This document shows positions 17,391 through 25,310 of a stretch of DNA of 64,000 bases, in pieces. Position numbers and translations under genes: made by a program. Location: positions 3,867-67,866 of the forward strand of contig JAJYSJ010000006.1 in assembly GCA_021793645.1 (NCBI GenBank), given 5' to 3'. This stretch comes from Bacillota bacterium (GTDB taxonomy: Bacteria; Bacillota; Sulfobacillia; JAJZYS01; JAJYTV01). Within the stretch, counting starts at the first letter, position 1. Each line of letters opens with the position of its first letter. A model generated the notes under the pieces. That model made no database searches, was not told the origin of the DNA, and saw only the letters and a list, made by a program, of their open reading frames with translations.

Positions 17391-17410
17391 ATTGTAGCAC
17401 AAGTTCACAA
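17391..17410 (-). promoter_or_regulatory. hepT-rex operon promoter with Rex-like half-site
   Basis: On the minus strand an extended -10 TGCTACAAT (17399-17391) lies about 36 bases before the hepT start. Immediately upstream is TTGTGAA (17410-17404), one half of the Rex consensus TTGTGAANNNNTTCACAA. The second half is not conserved (CTTGTGC follows). The promoter call is fair; Rex binding is inference. Confidence 0.5.
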
Positions 17411-17453
17411 ATTGCAGACCCTGCGAACGTCGACGAAACTGCTCAGCTTCAGG

Positions 17454-19055
17454 TTAGTGCAAGGGTCGGTCGGACCAGTTCTGCGGCGCGTAGAAGGTTG
17501 TTGCGGGATTCGGCGTAAAGCCCGCAAAACGGCTGGAAAGCGCGTCGACAGACTGCGGGAAGTAGAGGAAGAGCTCCGGTGGATCTACCTGCATTGCGGA
17601 CTGGACACCTGTAAGAGCGGTGAGGCGCTGCCCCCTGTCTACAAGGGACATCTCCTTCTGCAAGTCCGAGTCGACTTGCGCATCCTTGTAGCCGCCCGTA
17701 TTCAGCCCCGCATTGCTCACAGCTGGCGAGCCGAAGTACGCCGAAACGTCCGGGTCGGCGGATAGTCCGCGCACGGCAAAGGCCGCCTGGAAGTTTCCGC
17801 TGATGTAATCCTGCGTGTACTGCGCAAACGGCTCGTAGTGCACCGTGACCTCTATGCCGACCGCTGAGAGATCTCGGGCAACAAGTCCAAGCGCGGCCGT
17901 CCGCAAAGGTGCGCCGGAGGGCGCCAGGATGTCTAGGCGCAAGGGAGCGCCGCTGGCGTCGCGCAGGACGTTCCCGGTCTCGTGCCAGCCAGCGGCAGCC
18001 AGCAGCTGCAGGGCTCGCTGCGGAAGGTATGCGCGTGGCGCAAGGCTCTTGTCATCAGCCCAGGAGACCGGTGGGATCGGTCCGTTCGCCACGGCTCCAT
18101 ACCCGTAAAGCGGTCCGGAGACGATCTGCGAACGGTTCACTGCGAAGTAGAGCGCCCGACGCATTGCCGGGCTGTTGAAGGGTGGCTGGCTGACGTTCCA
18201 GACGATACCAGCGAATGCAAGCTGGAAGCTGCGGACGAGTCGGACAGCCGGCCACGTGCGTACTGCCGCAGCGTCGACCAAAGGCACCCCGGCAAAATCC
18301 AGCTTGCCTCGGCGCAGCAGCATCAGCGCGGAATCCGGGCTCTGCTGCACCGTAAGCGTCAACCCCCGCAGATGCGGGGCGCCAAGGAAGTAGCGCTTGT
18401 TCGCCGTGAATGTGTACCGGCTCGCAGTGGCCGAGGTGATCTTGAAGGGGCCGGTGCCAATCGTACGATCGCCAGGCGCCACTGCGGAGAGCAGTGCCTT
18501 GCCCGGCGTGTAGCGGGAGAGGAGATGCGAAGGCAGGATCGGCAGTGTCGCAACCTGCAGCAGGAAGGGTGCGTCGGGCTTTTCGAGGCGGACGCGCACG
18601 GCGTCCTTCCCGATCGCCGCAACCGACTGCACATCGCCAAGCAGCGACGCCGCTGGGGACTTGTCTGCAGGGTTGCGGTACGCCGCGAAGCTGAACACGA
18701 CGTCCTGTGGCGTCACTGGCTGGCCGTCCTGCCACTTGGCCCTAGGGTTGAGCTGGAATGTGTAGGTCCGCCCATCGCGCGAAATGTGCCAAGTCTTTGC
18801 AAGGTCGCTTTGGGGCAAGAGGCCTGGCGATACGCGCACGAGTCCGTCGTAGACGAGTTCGTCGATCTGCGTTCCGGAAGCGTCTTGGACCTGCAAAGGG
18901 TCGATGGTCGCCGGGGCGCCGATCAGCGAGAGGCGCAATGTGCCGCGCCGGTGGAGTGCCGCGTGGTGTGTCGGCGCACTGCACGCGCCAAGCACCAGCC
19001 CCAGGATACCGATCGTCGCAAGTCCGCTGAGCCGCCGCTGCGCTGCTTGGCGCAA
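17454..19055 (-). CDS. ABC transporter substrate-binding lipoprotein, peptide/nickel type (SBP family 5)
   Basis: This extracellular receptor of 533 residues belongs to the OppA/DppA-like family. It has a lipoprotein signal with the cleavage box LVLGAC (Cys25) and the family pattern IDELVYDGLVRVSPGLLPQS, KWQDGQPVTPQDVVFSF and IGTGPFKI. MRRALYFAVNRSQIV is also present. No permease or ATPase gene lies next to it, so it is an orphan receptor or serves a transporter elsewhere. TTG 19055 has GGGGAGG eight bases upstream. The next gene downstream, hepT, has its own promoter, and whiA ends 33 bases upstream. Confidence 0.9.
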   Translation of the reverse strand: MRQAAQRRLSGLATIGILGLVLGACSAPTHHAALHRRGTLRLSLIGAPATIDPLQVQDASGTQIDELVYDGLVRVSPGLLPQSDLAKTWHISRDGRTYTFQLNPRAKWQDGQPVTPQDVVFSFAAYRNPADKSPAASLLGDVQSVAAIGKDAVRVRLEKPDAPFLLQVATLPILPSHLLSRYTPGKALLSAVAPGDRTIGTGPFKITSATASRYTFTANKRYFLGAPHLRGLTLTVQQSPDSALMLLRRGKLDFAGVPLVDAAAVRTWPAVRLVRSFQLAFAGIVWNVSQPPFNSPAMRRALYFAVNRSQIVSGPLYGYGAVANGPIPPVSWADDKSLAPRAYLPQRALQLLAAAGWHETGNVLRDASGAPLRLDILAPSGAPLRTAALGLVARDLSAVGIEVTVHYEPFAQYTQDYISGNFQAAFAVRGLSADPDVSAYFGSPAVSNAGLNTGGYKDAQVDSDLQKEMSLVDRGQRLTALTGVQSAMQVDPPELFLYFPQSVDALSSRFAGFTPNPATTFYAPQNWSDRPLH

Positions 19056-19088
19056 GCCCTTATCCTCCCCAAGGTTGAGTCCTGATCT

Positions 19089-19985
19089 CTAATCGGCCGG
19101 CCGGCCGAACTCATGTTCTTTCCCCGCACGAGCCAGCTGCAGGACGCGCGACAAGCGGTAGTGCATGCCCGCCTTCGTGAGCCCCAACCGGCTGCCCAGT
19201 TCCTCCAGGGACGCTTCCGGAAATGCCAGTCGCGCCTGCGCTGCTTCAAGAAGCTTCTCGGGCAGGCTCTCCAGCCCTTCGCGCGCCGCAAATTCACGAA
19301 TGAGGGCGCTCTGCGAAACAGAGGCGCGCACTGACTTCTCGACGTTCGCTGCCTCGGCGTTGACGAGCCGGTTCACGGCCCCCCGCACGCTGCGCAGGCT
19401 GCGCGCATCCTCCAGCGCGAGTCGCGCCTGTGCCGCACCAAACAAGGAGAGCGCCTCGGCCACCTGATCCGCACCCTGCAGGTACACGACGCTGTACTCG
19501 CGGCGAATCCGGCGGTGCGCTTGCAGCCCAAAGCGATGCAAGATGCGCATCGCCTCGCTAGCGACTTGCGGGCGCGCCACTCGGAGTTCCAGAAGGTAGC
19601 CCGACTGGGGCGGCGTCAGCGTGCCTGCGGCGAGGAAGATGCCTGCCAGGTACCCGCGGCGCTCGACGGCGCCCATTCGTCGGCGCGGCTGATCGGAAAA
19701 CTCGCGCAGCCGATCAGCCGCCCGGCCTGGGAAGGACAGCAGGAAGCGCCGTCCGCGCGCACCGCTCTCGCGCACCAGCACCACCGCGTCGGCACGCAGC
19801 ACTTCCTTCGCAATGCGGTGAGCGACCCGCGCCGTCCGCGTGCTGTCCACCGCCACCGCAGGAGTTCCGTCGGACAAGCGCTGCGCACCCGCATCCGTCA
19901 AGCCGCGCAGGAGCCCGTGCTCGAAGGAACCGGCGTGCTTGCCGGAGAGGATCTCGTCCTTCACCTCGCGCGTGCGGCTTCTCAT
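19089..19985 (-). CDS. whiA: WhiA, DNA-binding protein with LAGLIDADG-like domain
   Basis: WhiA is a conserved Gram-positive DNA-binding protein tied to cell division and chromosome segregation. In Streptomyces it is a sporulation regulator. The 298-residue protein has the degenerate homing-endonuclease-like core (RRGYLAGIFLAAGTLTPP), the signature RLVNAEAANVEKSV and a C-terminal helix-turn-helix (SLEELGSRLGLTKAGMHYRL). It overlaps yvcK by 4 bases (ATGA) in the conserved order rapZ-yvcK-whiA. Length is typical. Confidence 0.96.
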   Translation of the reverse strand: MRSRTREVKDEILSGKHAGSFEHGLLRGLTDAGAQRLSDGTPAVAVDSTRTARVAHRIAKEVLRADAVVLVRESGARGRRFLLSFPGRAADRLREFSDQPRRRMGAVERRGYLAGIFLAAGTLTPPQSGYLLELRVARPQVASEAMRILHRFGLQAHRRIRREYSVVYLQGADQVAEALSLFGAAQARLALEDARSLRSVRGAVNRLVNAEAANVEKSVRASVSQSALIREFAAREGLESLPEKLLEAAQARLAFPEASLEELGSRLGLTKAGMHYRLSRVLQLARAGKEHEFGRPAD

Positions 19986-21283
19986 CGGCTGTCCGACCGA
20001 AGGTGTTCGCGCAGCAGCAAAAGATCCAGAAGACGCCCGGGTTCCGGTCGCCTCCTCTTGGCCCAGCGGTTGAGGATCGCCCGTGCGACGAGCTGTGAAT
20101 CGTGCCTCGCGTATGAGCCCTCCGCAAGGAGCGGCTCCGCAATTACCTCGTATCCTGCAAGGCTCAGGGCGCGGTCGCTGTGGCTCACCACCTCGGAGTG
20201 GCCCGCCAGGTAGCGCTCCGCCACTTCCGGTGGCAGCGGCTGCGTATTGAGCACAACACAGTCGACAAGGCCACTGCCTGCATGCCGAGTGATCGCCTCG
20301 AGGTGCTGCTCTGCGCTCATCCCATCCGTTTCGCCGGGCTGCGTCATGATGTTCTGTACGTAGACTCGCAATGCCGGCGAGCGACGGATGGCATCCGCAA
20401 TGCCCTGCACCAGAAGATTCGGCATGAGGCTTGTAAATAGCGACCCGGGGGAGAGAAGGATGACGTCGGCCTGGGCAATTGCACGCAGCGCCTCCTGGGT
20501 GGGGGCGGCGTCAGCGGGCTCCAGCGCAACTTTGAGGATCTGCCCGTTGGCCTCGGGAATGCGGGACTCGCCACGGATCACACGACCATCGGACAGCTCC
20601 GCCCGCAATGTCACCTGATCGTCTGTCGCCGGCAACACTTGGCCGCGCACTGCGAGGATTCGACTGGACGCTCTGATCGCATCCTGCAGGTCCCCCGTGA
20701 CCGTGCACATCGCCGCCAGGAAGAGATTGCCGAAGGCGTGGCCGGAAAGCCCCTCTCCCGCCTCAAAGCGGTACTGGAAGAGCTGCTCCATCAAGGGTTC
20801 CGTTTCGGCGAGGGCCAGAAGGCAGTTGCGCAGGTCCCCAGGCGGGGGCACGCCGAGTTCGCCGCGAAGGCGACCGGAACTACCGCCGTCATCGGTGACC
20901 GCCACGATCGCGGTGATATTGGACGTGTACTGCTTGATGCCGCGCAGCATCACCGGAAGTCCAGTGCCTCCGCCGAGTGCGACGACCCGCGGTCCCCGCA
21001 GCAGCGCCCTCGAACGCCAGTACGTGTCTGCGATCTCCCCTGTCCCCTCCGGCAGGAGAACCGTGACCACAGAGGTGATCAGTTGACGCACGCTGAGGGG
21101 CGCCAACACCACTCCGGCGATCAGGAGCACGAGGTCCGCGCCGATGTCCACGTGGTGTCGACCCCAGTCGGCGTGCACGAGCAGGGCGCCGATTGCGGCC
21201 ATGGCGATGCCGAGCGTGAACAGGGCGAGCCAGCGCTTGACGCGTAGACCCGGCAGGAGCCAGCGCAGGGCCCTCACCCTCAC
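19982..21283 (-). CDS. yvcK: YvcK/CofD-family protein with N-terminal membrane segments
   Basis: YvcK binds UDP-sugars and controls carbon flow and cell-wall homeostasis in Bacillus. This 433-residue protein has the CofD-like core: VVALGGGTGLPVMLRGIK, AVTDDGGSSGRLRGEL, PPPGDLRNCLLAL and LSPGSLFTSLMPNLLV. Unlike the soluble Bacillus protein it begins with about 85 extra residues holding two membrane helices (WLALFTLGIAMAAIGALLV and VLLIAGVVLAPLSV). GTG 21283 overlaps the rapZ stop as GTGA with GGAGGTGG six bases upstream. The longer frame from TTG 21310 is less likely. Confidence 0.93.
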   Translation of the reverse strand: MRVRALRWLLPGLRVKRWLALFTLGIAMAAIGALLVHADWGRHHVDIGADLVLLIAGVVLAPLSVRQLITSVVTVLLPEGTGEIADTYWRSRALLRGPRVVALGGGTGLPVMLRGIKQYTSNITAIVAVTDDGGSSGRLRGELGVPPPGDLRNCLLALAETEPLMEQLFQYRFEAGEGLSGHAFGNLFLAAMCTVTGDLQDAIRASSRILAVRGQVLPATDDQVTLRAELSDGRVIRGESRIPEANGQILKVALEPADAAPTQEALRAIAQADVILLSPGSLFTSLMPNLLVQGIADAIRRSPALRVYVQNIMTQPGETDGMSAEQHLEAITRHAGSGLVDCVVLNTQPLPPEVAERYLAGHSEVVSHSDRALSLAGYEVIAEPLLAEGSYARHDSQLVARAILNRWAKRRRPEPGRLLDLLLLREHLRSDSR

Positions 21284-22149
21284 GCGCTGCCACCTCCAGC
21301 CCGGTTGCAATCGCGGTGCTCGATGCCGATGCGGCGGCTAGGGTCCTGCAGGCGGCGTGCAAGCTCCTCTGCGATCACGACGCTGCGGTGTTGCCCACCC
21401 GTGCAGCCGATCGCCACGACGAGCTGCGTCTTGCCCTCCGCGGCGTACTGCGGCAGGAGGAAGTCGATGAGGCTGCCGAGGTGCATCAGCAGCTGGCGGG
21501 CAATCGGCCAGCGCAGCACGTACTCCTGGACATCCGGATCCTGGCCGGTTTTGTGCTGCAGCTTCGGGATGTAGTTGGGGTTCGGCAGGAAGCGGACGTC
21601 GAAGACGAGGTCTGCGTCAAGTGGAAGCCCGTGCTTGAATCCGAACGAGACGACCTGCACGAGCAGCTGGTCCTGGGATCCACTCTGGGAGAAGAGCCTG
21701 CCCAGTTCGGCGCGGAGCTGCGCCGGCGTGAGATCTGATGTATCAAGCGTGAAGTGGGCGCGGCCGCGCACTTCCTCGAGCTGCTGCCGCTCCAAGCGGA
21801 TCGCTTCAAGCACGCGGCCTTCCGTGGCCAGCGGGTGACGGCGGCGCGTCTCCTTGTAGCGCCTCAGCAGCACCTCTTCGCGCGCTTCGAGGAAGAGGAT
21901 GCGGTAGGGCACCCCATGCTCCTCAAGCTCGGTAAGCGCTGACGCAGCCCGTTCGAAGAAGGCACCGCCCCGCACGTCGATCGCGACCGCGACGCGCTCG
22001 ATCCGCTGCTGCGCGTCCAGGATCTCGACGAACTTCGCGACAAGGTCCGACGGCAGGTTGTCGACGCAGAAGAACCCCATGTCCTCAAGGACGTGCATGG
22101 CTTGGCTCTTGCCGGCGCCAGAGAGTCCTGTGACGACGACGAACTGCAT
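21280..22149 (-). CDS. rapZ: RapZ/YvcJ nucleotide-binding protein
   Basis: RapZ is a P-loop ATP/GTP-binding protein. In Escherichia coli it guides RNase E to the GlmZ RNA and so controls glmS; the Bacillus homologue YvcJ affects competence. The 289-residue protein has the Walker A sequence VVTGLSGAGKSQAMHVLED, the conserved FFCVDNLPSDL and the C-terminal domain with FGFKHGLPLDADLVFDVRFL and VAIGCTGGQHRSV. The length is typical. It sits at the head of the rapZ-yvcK-whiA group, 25 bases after the serine hydrolase gene. Confidence 0.96.
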   Translation of the reverse strand: MQFVVVTGLSGAGKSQAMHVLEDMGFFCVDNLPSDLVAKFVEILDAQQRIERVAVAIDVRGGAFFERAASALTELEEHGVPYRILFLEAREEVLLRRYKETRRRHPLATEGRVLEAIRLERQQLEEVRGRAHFTLDTSDLTPAQLRAELGRLFSQSGSQDQLLVQVVSFGFKHGLPLDADLVFDVRFLPNPNYIPKLQHKTGQDPDVQEYVLRWPIARQLLMHLGSLIDFLLPQYAAEGKTQLVVAIGCTGGQHRSVVIAEELARRLQDPSRRIGIEHRDCNRAGGGSA

Positions 22150-22174
22150 CGCGGGCCTCCTTGTCCTAGGGGAT

Positions 22175-23257
22175 CTAGATCTGACTGTGCCACACGGCCC
22201 TGTGGAAGCGGGACCGTACCGACTTGAGGCGTTCCTCTGGCCTTCGCACGGGATGAACGCGGTTCGTCAGGAGGACGACGAGGAGTCCTGTCTTGGGAGC
22301 GATCGCAAACGATGTGCCGGTATACCCCGTATGACCCCAGGCAGGAAAGAAGAAATCGTTGCCGTCACGCTCCCCCCATTCGAAGAAGCCGAGGCCGCGC
22401 GGATCCGGAGGCGCGGTGTGCGGCGCCAGGAGCAGCGCCGCCTCCGCCTTGGGCAGCATGGTGCCGAAGCGGCCCATTCCGCCGTCCAGTACGGCCTGTC
22501 CGAAGAGCGCAACGTCGAGGGCTGGGGCGAAGAGGCCAGCATGTCCGGCGATCCCGCCCATCAGGCGGGCCTTTCCATCATGCACAACGCCCTCCAGAAG
22601 GCCTTCAGGCCGCTCTTCCGATGCAACGATCGGTTGTCTTCCCGCATCCCTTGGACCGTAGCCGCTGCCGAACAGACCCAATGGGCCCTGCACCACCCGG
22701 CCAAAGAGCCGCGGCAGGGGCTCCCCGCCCGCAGCCTCGGCGACACATCCCAACAGGTAGTAGCCTAGATCCGAGTAGACTCCGCCTGTGCGCGGTTCGG
22801 TGCCGATTGCCGCTAAGAGTTCGCTGTGCCGCTGCCGAGGTTCCTTCGCCCAGCCGATGTCTGCGGTGGGCGGCAATCCCCCGCGGTGTGTCAGAAGGTC
22901 GATGAGCTTGGCTTCGCCCGCGAACGATCCCTCTGTCCAGGGCAGGTGACGGCACAGCGGGTCCTCTAGGGAGAGTTTGCCCTCTGACCGGAGCCGCAGG
23001 ATGACCGGTGCCGTGACGATCGCCTTCGTCAGGGAGGCGAGATCGAAGATGGCGTCATGGGTCATCGCAGCCGCAGGTTCCTGCAGCCGTCGCCATCCGA
23101 GTGCCCAGAAGCCTGCGATCACGCCATGCCGGGCGACGAGGCACACGGCACCGGCGTATGCGTCTTCATCCAAGCCGGACAATAGCAGCTCGTATGCCGT
23201 TATCAGTTCGTCGCGGGACAGCCCGGCCTCCTCCGCGCTGCCGAACCGAAGGCTCAC
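22175..23257 (-). CDS. Beta-lactamase-fold serine hydrolase
   Basis: This 360-residue protein belongs to the class C beta-lactamase/esterase superfamily. The nucleophile motif SxxK is SLTK in IFDLASLTKAIVTAPV. The second motif reads YSD (VYSDLGYYLLG) where most members have YxN. The third is HTGYTGTSF. No signal peptide is present, so it probably acts in the cytoplasm. Candidate substrates are peptidoglycan-derived peptides or esters. Its start GTG overlaps the HAD gene stop (GTGA), so it is translated with the HAD and holin-like genes. Confidence 0.88.
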   Translation of the reverse strand: MSLRFGSAEEAGLSRDELITAYELLLSGLDEDAYAGAVCLVARHGVIAGFWALGWRRLQEPAAAMTHDAIFDLASLTKAIVTAPVILRLRSEGKLSLEDPLCRHLPWTEGSFAGEAKLIDLLTHRGGLPPTADIGWAKEPRQRHSELLAAIGTEPRTGGVYSDLGYYLLGCVAEAAGGEPLPRLFGRVVQGPLGLFGSGYGPRDAGRQPIVASEERPEGLLEGVVHDGKARLMGGIAGHAGLFAPALDVALFGQAVLDGGMGRFGTMLPKAEAALLLAPHTAPPDPRGLGFFEWGERDGNDFFFPAWGHTGYTGTSFAIAPKTGLLVVLLTNRVHPVRRPEERLKSVRSRFHRAVWHSQI

Positions 23258-24042
23258 CGCAAGATCTCATCTGCGATAGCAGCCATAAGATCCGGCGGCG
23301 GCGGCCCGAGATGCGGCTTCAGCGCGAGTACGGCCTGTGCTGCGGTACTGGGCGCAAAGGGACGTCCGACGGCGCGAAGCAGCTCAACGTCGTTCTCCGC
23401 GTCGCCTGCGGCCGCTACATCCCGGAGCTGCAGCCCAAGCTTGTCCGCAAGAGCGGCGAGTGCGACGCCCTTGTGCACGCCTCTTGGCACAATCTCGACG
23501 AAGTTCGGCTCCGAGCGAAAACAGTCCAGTGCCCCGCCGAGTTCACGCCGCAGGTCGTCGATCAGCGCCAAGGTCTCATCCGGCGGCAGCAGTGCGAGCA
23601 GTTTCTGCGGTGACTCTGAGATCCCCGCGACATCCACGAGGTGCGAAGGAACACGCGTACGACGCGCGTACGCCTCGGTCTGTGCCGTGCGCTGCAGGAT
23701 GCGCAGGTCTCCTTCAACGTAGCCCTGCACTTCAGCGTCTCGGTTCAGGCAGATCTCGACGGCCCGGCGCGCGGCGTCCGGCGCGATCGCACGCTGCCAG
23801 ATCGCCTTTTCTCCCAGCGGATACGCCCAAAGCTCTGCACCGTTGAGAGCGATGATGTGTCCCTCGGGCACTCCGGTTTCCGCAAAGATCTGCGCAGCCG
23901 ACTGTACCATCCGCCCAGTGGCGATGGCGATCCTGACGCCGCGGTCGCGCAGACGTGCAAATGGCTCGCGCGCTTCCTTGGCACCTCGGCCGTCCTTCGC
24001 AATCATGGTGCCGTCCAGGTCGACAGCCAGAAGGCGCGTCAC
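23254..24042 (-). CDS. Cof-type HAD hydrolase
   Basis: This is a haloacid-dehalogenase-superfamily phosphatase (262 residues) of the Cof/YkrA group. Motif I is LLAVDLDGTMIAKDG, motif II is the ATGRM region (VRIAIATGRMV), a Lys follows in RGVHKGVALAALAD, and motif IV is AAAGDAENDVELL. The C2 cap lies between motifs II and III. Such enzymes usually dephosphorylate sugar phosphates or flavin intermediates; the exact substrate cannot be told. The chosen GTG 24042 overlaps the upstream stop as GTGA. The much longer frame up to 24609 is not protein-like. Confidence 0.9.
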   Translation of the reverse strand: MTRLLAVDLDGTMIAKDGRGAKEAREPFARLRDRGVRIAIATGRMVQSAAQIFAETGVPEGHIIALNGAELWAYPLGEKAIWQRAIAPDAARRAVEICLNRDAEVQGYVEGDLRILQRTAQTEAYARRTRVPSHLVDVAGISESPQKLLALLPPDETLALIDDLRRELGGALDCFRSEPNFVEIVPRGVHKGVALAALADKLGLQLRDVAAAGDAENDVELLRAVGRPFAPSTAAQAVLALKPHLGPPPPDLMAAIADEILR

Positions 24043-24374
24043 AGCGCCCGCCAGATCAGGCCGAGGATTGCGGATGCGATGCCCGTAAGCAGTGCACCGA
24101 TGATCGCGGCACCGAAGCCGCGCACCTGGAAGCCCGGCGTGAAGGCCGCCGCAATCAGAAAGACGATGCCGTTGACGACGAGCGTGAAGAGCCCGAGCGT
24201 AAGGAGGTTGATCGGCAGTGTGAGCAGCAGAAGGATCGGCCGGACCAGAAGGTTCCCCAGTCCGAGTACCAGGGCGGCGAGCAGGGCAGCCCAGAAGTTG
24301 CGCACTTCCACGCCGATCCCGAGCAGGGCGACGAGATAGATGCTGACGGCTGAGATCAGCCAGCGAGCTAGCAT
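24039..24374 (-). CDS. Phage holin family 4 / YvlD-like membrane protein
   Basis: This 111-residue integral membrane protein has four predicted helices and matches the PF04020/YvlD pattern. Visible segments include ISAVSIYLVALLGIGVEV, LVLGLGNLLVRPILLLLTLP and INLLTLGLFTLVVNGIVFLI. Despite the family name these are ordinary chromosomal proteins; Bacillus YvlD belongs to an envelope-stress operon. AAGGGG precedes the ATG. It heads a coupled set with the HAD and serine hydrolase genes. Confidence 0.88.
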   Translation of the reverse strand: MLARWLISAVSIYLVALLGIGVEVRNFWAALLAALVLGLGNLLVRPILLLLTLPINLLTLGLFTLVVNGIVFLIAAAFTPGFQVRGFGAAIIGALLTGIASAILGLIWRAL

Positions 24375-24521
24375 GGCGTTCCCCTTCTCGGGCGTTTCCC
24401 TGATCGTACCGCTTCCGCCAGGCTCTGCTCAACCTTAAGGCGGATCCGCGCGGAGGGATTCCTGACCCTGACGCAAAACTCTGCATGTAGACAAGCACCG
24501 TATGCGTAGGGGGGCAGAGCC

Positions 24522-25229
24522 TTGAAGAAGTGGATGGCTTGGATCGCCACGATCGCGATGGTGGCTCTGCTGGCGGCCGTGGTGCTGCATCCCGCGAGTG
24601 CCCCCGCAATCTCCGCTCCCTCGCGGGCGTCCGCGCCGCACTGGCAGACTGTGGCGTCCGCGAGCGGCGATGCGACCGGTGCCACGGCCCCGTTCGTGAC
24701 CACCAAACAATGGCGGGTCGTCTGGTCAGCCAATGCGGCAGGAAAGAGCCCCAATTTCGGCATCCTCGTCGAGCAGCCGGGCAGCCAAGACCCGTACGAC
24801 ACGATCGCGAACGTCATCGGGAGCGGTCACGGCACCGCCGTCGAGCGAGGCAAGGGGACCTTCTACCTGGACGTCCAAGGCGCCGAACCCTATCATCTGC
24901 GCGTGCAGACCTATGCCGCCAAGGTGCCGGCGCAGCCGCACTACGCCTGGACCACTGTCGCCACCACGTCCGGCCGCGGCGCGTCAAAGAGCGCCCTGCC
25001 ACAGCTCCACGCACCATGGCGCATCTCCTGGTCCACCCAAGGCGCCGTAGCCGGTACCTTCGCGATCTCCGTGATGCAGAGGGGGGCGCAGTTGCCGGTA
25101 GACTACGTTGCCAACATTTCAGGCAAAGCAAGCGGCGTCGCCTACGAGTACGAAAGTGGCAGATTCCACCTCGACATCGCCGCGACGGAGCCCTTCCAGA
25201 TCACGGTGCAACAAGGCGCCAAAAACTGA
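24522..25229 (+). CDS. Secreted protein with two tandem domains
   Basis: This is a 235-residue exported protein of unknown function. It has a signal sequence (WIATIAMVALLAAVVLHPASA) and then two copies of a domain of about 85 residues. Repeat 1 runs from HWQTVASASGDATG to AEPYHLRVQ. Repeat 2 runs from YAWTTVATTSGRGAS to TEPFQITVQ. Each has the pattern W-T-hydrophobic, then WR-hydrophobic-SW/VW, then YxxNx(I/S)G, then a final aromatic strand, suggesting a small beta-sandwich. TTG 24522 is preceded by AGGGGGG. It is one of the few plus-strand genes and converges with uvrC. Confidence 0.8.
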   Translation: MKKWMAWIATIAMVALLAAVVLHPASAPAISAPSRASAPHWQTVASASGDATGATAPFVTTKQWRVVWSANAAGKSPNFGILVEQPGSQDPYDTIANVIGSGHGTAVERGKGTFYLDVQGAEPYHLRVQTYAAKVPAQPHYAWTTVATTSGRGASKSALPQLHAPWRISWSTQGAVAGTFAISVMQRGAQLPVDYVANISGKASGVAYEYESGRFHLDIAATEPFQITVQQGAKN

Positions 25230-25310
25230 TGGGCGATGCTGCAGCTGACGTCAAAGGACTCGACGCGGAGCGCTCCCTCAAAGCCCTCGACTGAGGACAG
25301 CCGCGCGACG

